From: Saprospiraceae bacterium
GTDB taxonomy: Bacteria; Bacteroidota; Bacteroidia; Chitinophagales; Saprospiraceae
Direction of reading: 5' to 3'
Assembly: GCA_020849825.1 (NCBI GenBank)
Contig: JADZFP010000169.1
Span: forward strand, 1 to 6,528
DNA length: 6,528 nucleotides
Positions 5,620-6,528 of this stretch are shown one piece after another. Every line of letters starts with the position of its first letter. Position 1 is the stretch's first letter. Made by a program: the position numbers and the translations under genes. The notes beneath the pieces were generated by a model. That model saw only the letters and a list, made by a program, of their open reading frames with translations, did no database searches and had not been told where the DNA came from.

Positions 5620-6378
5620 ATGGATCTCCAGTCATTTTTACAATCGGGTCTGATAGAAGCCTACGTGCTGGGCCAGTGCTCGGCCGCCGAACGCGCCGAA
5701 GTGGAGCAAATGGCCGCCCGCTACCCCGAAGTGCGCGCCGAAATAGCCGCCGTGGAGCAGGCGCTCGAACAATACGCCCAGTCCAATGCCGTGCCGCCTC
5801 CGGACTGGATGAAAGGCCGCGTGCTCGACCTGATCGGCCGCGAAACCCCGGCTGCGCCCACCGCGCGCCCCGGCGGCTTACAGCGTTACTTCTTCTGGGG
5901 ACTCGCTGCCGCAAGCGTGGCCTTGCTGGCCGCCGTCATCGGGCTTTGGCGCCTGAATGACACCCGAAACGAACAAATCGCCCAACTCGACCGGCAGGCC
6001 CGCGAATGCCTGACCCGCGAACAGGCCGCGCAAAAACTGCAGGAACAGGTCGCCCTGCTGCGCGACCCGCAAACCAAACAACTGGCGCTGAAAGACGACC
6101 TGAATACCGGCCTGGCCTACCTTAACACCGCCAGTTGCCAGCTCGCCGTCGATCTCAGTACCCTGCCGGCCCCGCGCGGCGCTACCTATTATCAGTTCTG
6201 GGCCATCGTCGACGGGCAACCCCGCAACATGGGCCTGATCAGACGCGAAGCGGGCGTCGACTGGCAAACCTTCGCCTGCGTACCGGGCGCGGCGGCCTAC
6301 GCCATCTCGGAAGAAAACAACCCGCAAGGCAATGCCACCCCGACAACAGTGCGGCTGGTGGGCGCGGTGGAAGGGTGA
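5620..6378 (+). CDS. RskA-like membrane-bound anti-sigma factor
   Basis: A 252-residue single-pass inner-membrane protein. The cytoplasmic part (1-87) has an anti-sigma domain signature: LIEAYVLGQCSAAERAEVEQ, then RYPEVRAEIAAVEQALEQYA. It lacks the HxxxCxxC zinc motif, so it is not a ZAS-type domain. One transmembrane helix lies at about 91-111 (FFWGLAAASVALLAAVIGLW). A probable coiled coil follows (113-147, with RNEQIAQLDRQAREC). The periplasmic part resembles the C-terminal domain of RskA-type anti-sigma-K factors, with TYYQFWAIVDGQPRNMGLI (189-207) and AYAISEENNPQGNATPTTV (226-244). It should bind the sigma factor encoded 30 bp upstream and release it when the periplasmic part is cleaved or altered; that mechanism is known for RskA and inferred here. 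The gene is complete. No terminator hairpin is evident after its stop. Confidence 0.9.
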   Translation: MDLQSFLQSGLIEAYVLGQCSAAERAEVEQMAARYPEVRAEIAAVEQALEQYAQSNAVPPPDWMKGRVLDLIGRETPAAPTARPGGLQRYFFWGLAAASVALLAAVIGLWRLNDTRNEQIAQLDRQARECLTREQAAQKLQEQVALLRDPQTKQLALKDDLNTGLAYLNTASCQLAVDLSTLPAPRGATYYQFWAIVDGQPRNMGLIRREAGVDWQTFACVPGAAAYAISEENNPQGNATPTTVRLVGAVEG

Positions 6379-6394
6379 GGTGACTTGCGACTTT

Positions 6395-6448
6395 CGATTT
6401 ACGATATTCGATGTACGATTTCCGATTTCCGAATTTGATTTTCGATTT
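6395..6448. repeat. Degenerate 7-bp tandem repeat (consensus CGATTTN)
   Basis: Successive units begin CGATTTA, CGATATT, CGATGTA, CGATTTC, CGATTTC, CGAATTT, then GATTTT and CGATTT. They start 16 bp after the anti-sigma stop codon in a clearly AT-richer stretch. Arrays of CGATTT-type units are familiar from Bacteroidota spacers. There is no hairpin and no reading frame with protein character. The remaining DNA to the window end (6449-6528) shows no gene or signal I can support. Confidence 0.65.
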
Positions 6449-6528
6449 GGGAGTGGATGTGAGAATGTTGATTTATAAATAGATTATTGATTGTGATTAA
6501 TTCGGATAGAGATTGGCCATTGAAAGCC

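Noticed and set aside
6449..6528. End of a further gene at the right edge
   Set aside because: Short open stretches on the minus strand show no recognisable protein sequence and too little is present to judge.

Overview
The window looks like chromosomal DNA from a GC-rich member of the Bacteroidota, possibly of the Saprospiraceae/Lewinella type. That is an inference from gene style: a TonB-dependent receptor with an N-terminal carboxypeptidase-regulatory-like domain, an ECF sigma factor with an RskA-like anti-sigma factor, no Shine-Dalgarno sequences before any start, and AT-richer spacers carrying short degenerate tandem repeats. No rRNA, tRNA, CRISPR array, transposase or phage gene was seen.

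Positions 1-4211 hold three genes on the minus strand, read from right to left: a TonB-dependent outer-membrane receptor (4211-1929), a membrane-anchored TPR protein (1788-451) and the 5' part of a HupE/UreJ-type membrane protein (437 to the window edge). The last two are 13 bp apart and almost certainly co-transcribed. The receptor is separated from the TPR gene by 140 bp and may or may not share the transcript. HupE/UreJ proteins are regarded as nickel/cobalt permeases and the receptor has a His-rich plug segment, so transition-metal uptake across both membranes is a reasonable but unproven reading.

Positions 4212-5019 are an 808-bp divergent spacer without a credible gene. It holds an unnamed palindromic repeat element of about 160 bp (4543-4702). 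Four copies of a short hairpin based on GGACTTCTCCGAAGTCC are arranged as two head-to-head pairs with almost the same internal spacing. The spacer also has a five-unit 8-bp tandem repeat (4845-4884) and a CAAAG-rich stretch (4353-4411).

Positions 5020-6378 hold two plus-strand genes 30 bp apart: an ECF sigma factor (5020-5589) and its likely membrane-bound anti-sigma factor (5620-6378). They should form a regulatory pair in which the anti-sigma factor holds the sigma factor at the inner membrane until a signal releases it. The receptor across the spacer lacks the N-terminal signalling domain of FecA-type transducers and the anti-sigma factor is not FecR-like, so there is no sequence reason to link the two gene groups as one signalling circuit. 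The last 150 bp contain a degenerate 7-bp tandem repeat (6395-6448) and no recognisable gene.

The genes belong to known families. The part least explained by known features is the symmetric hairpin element in the divergent spacer.
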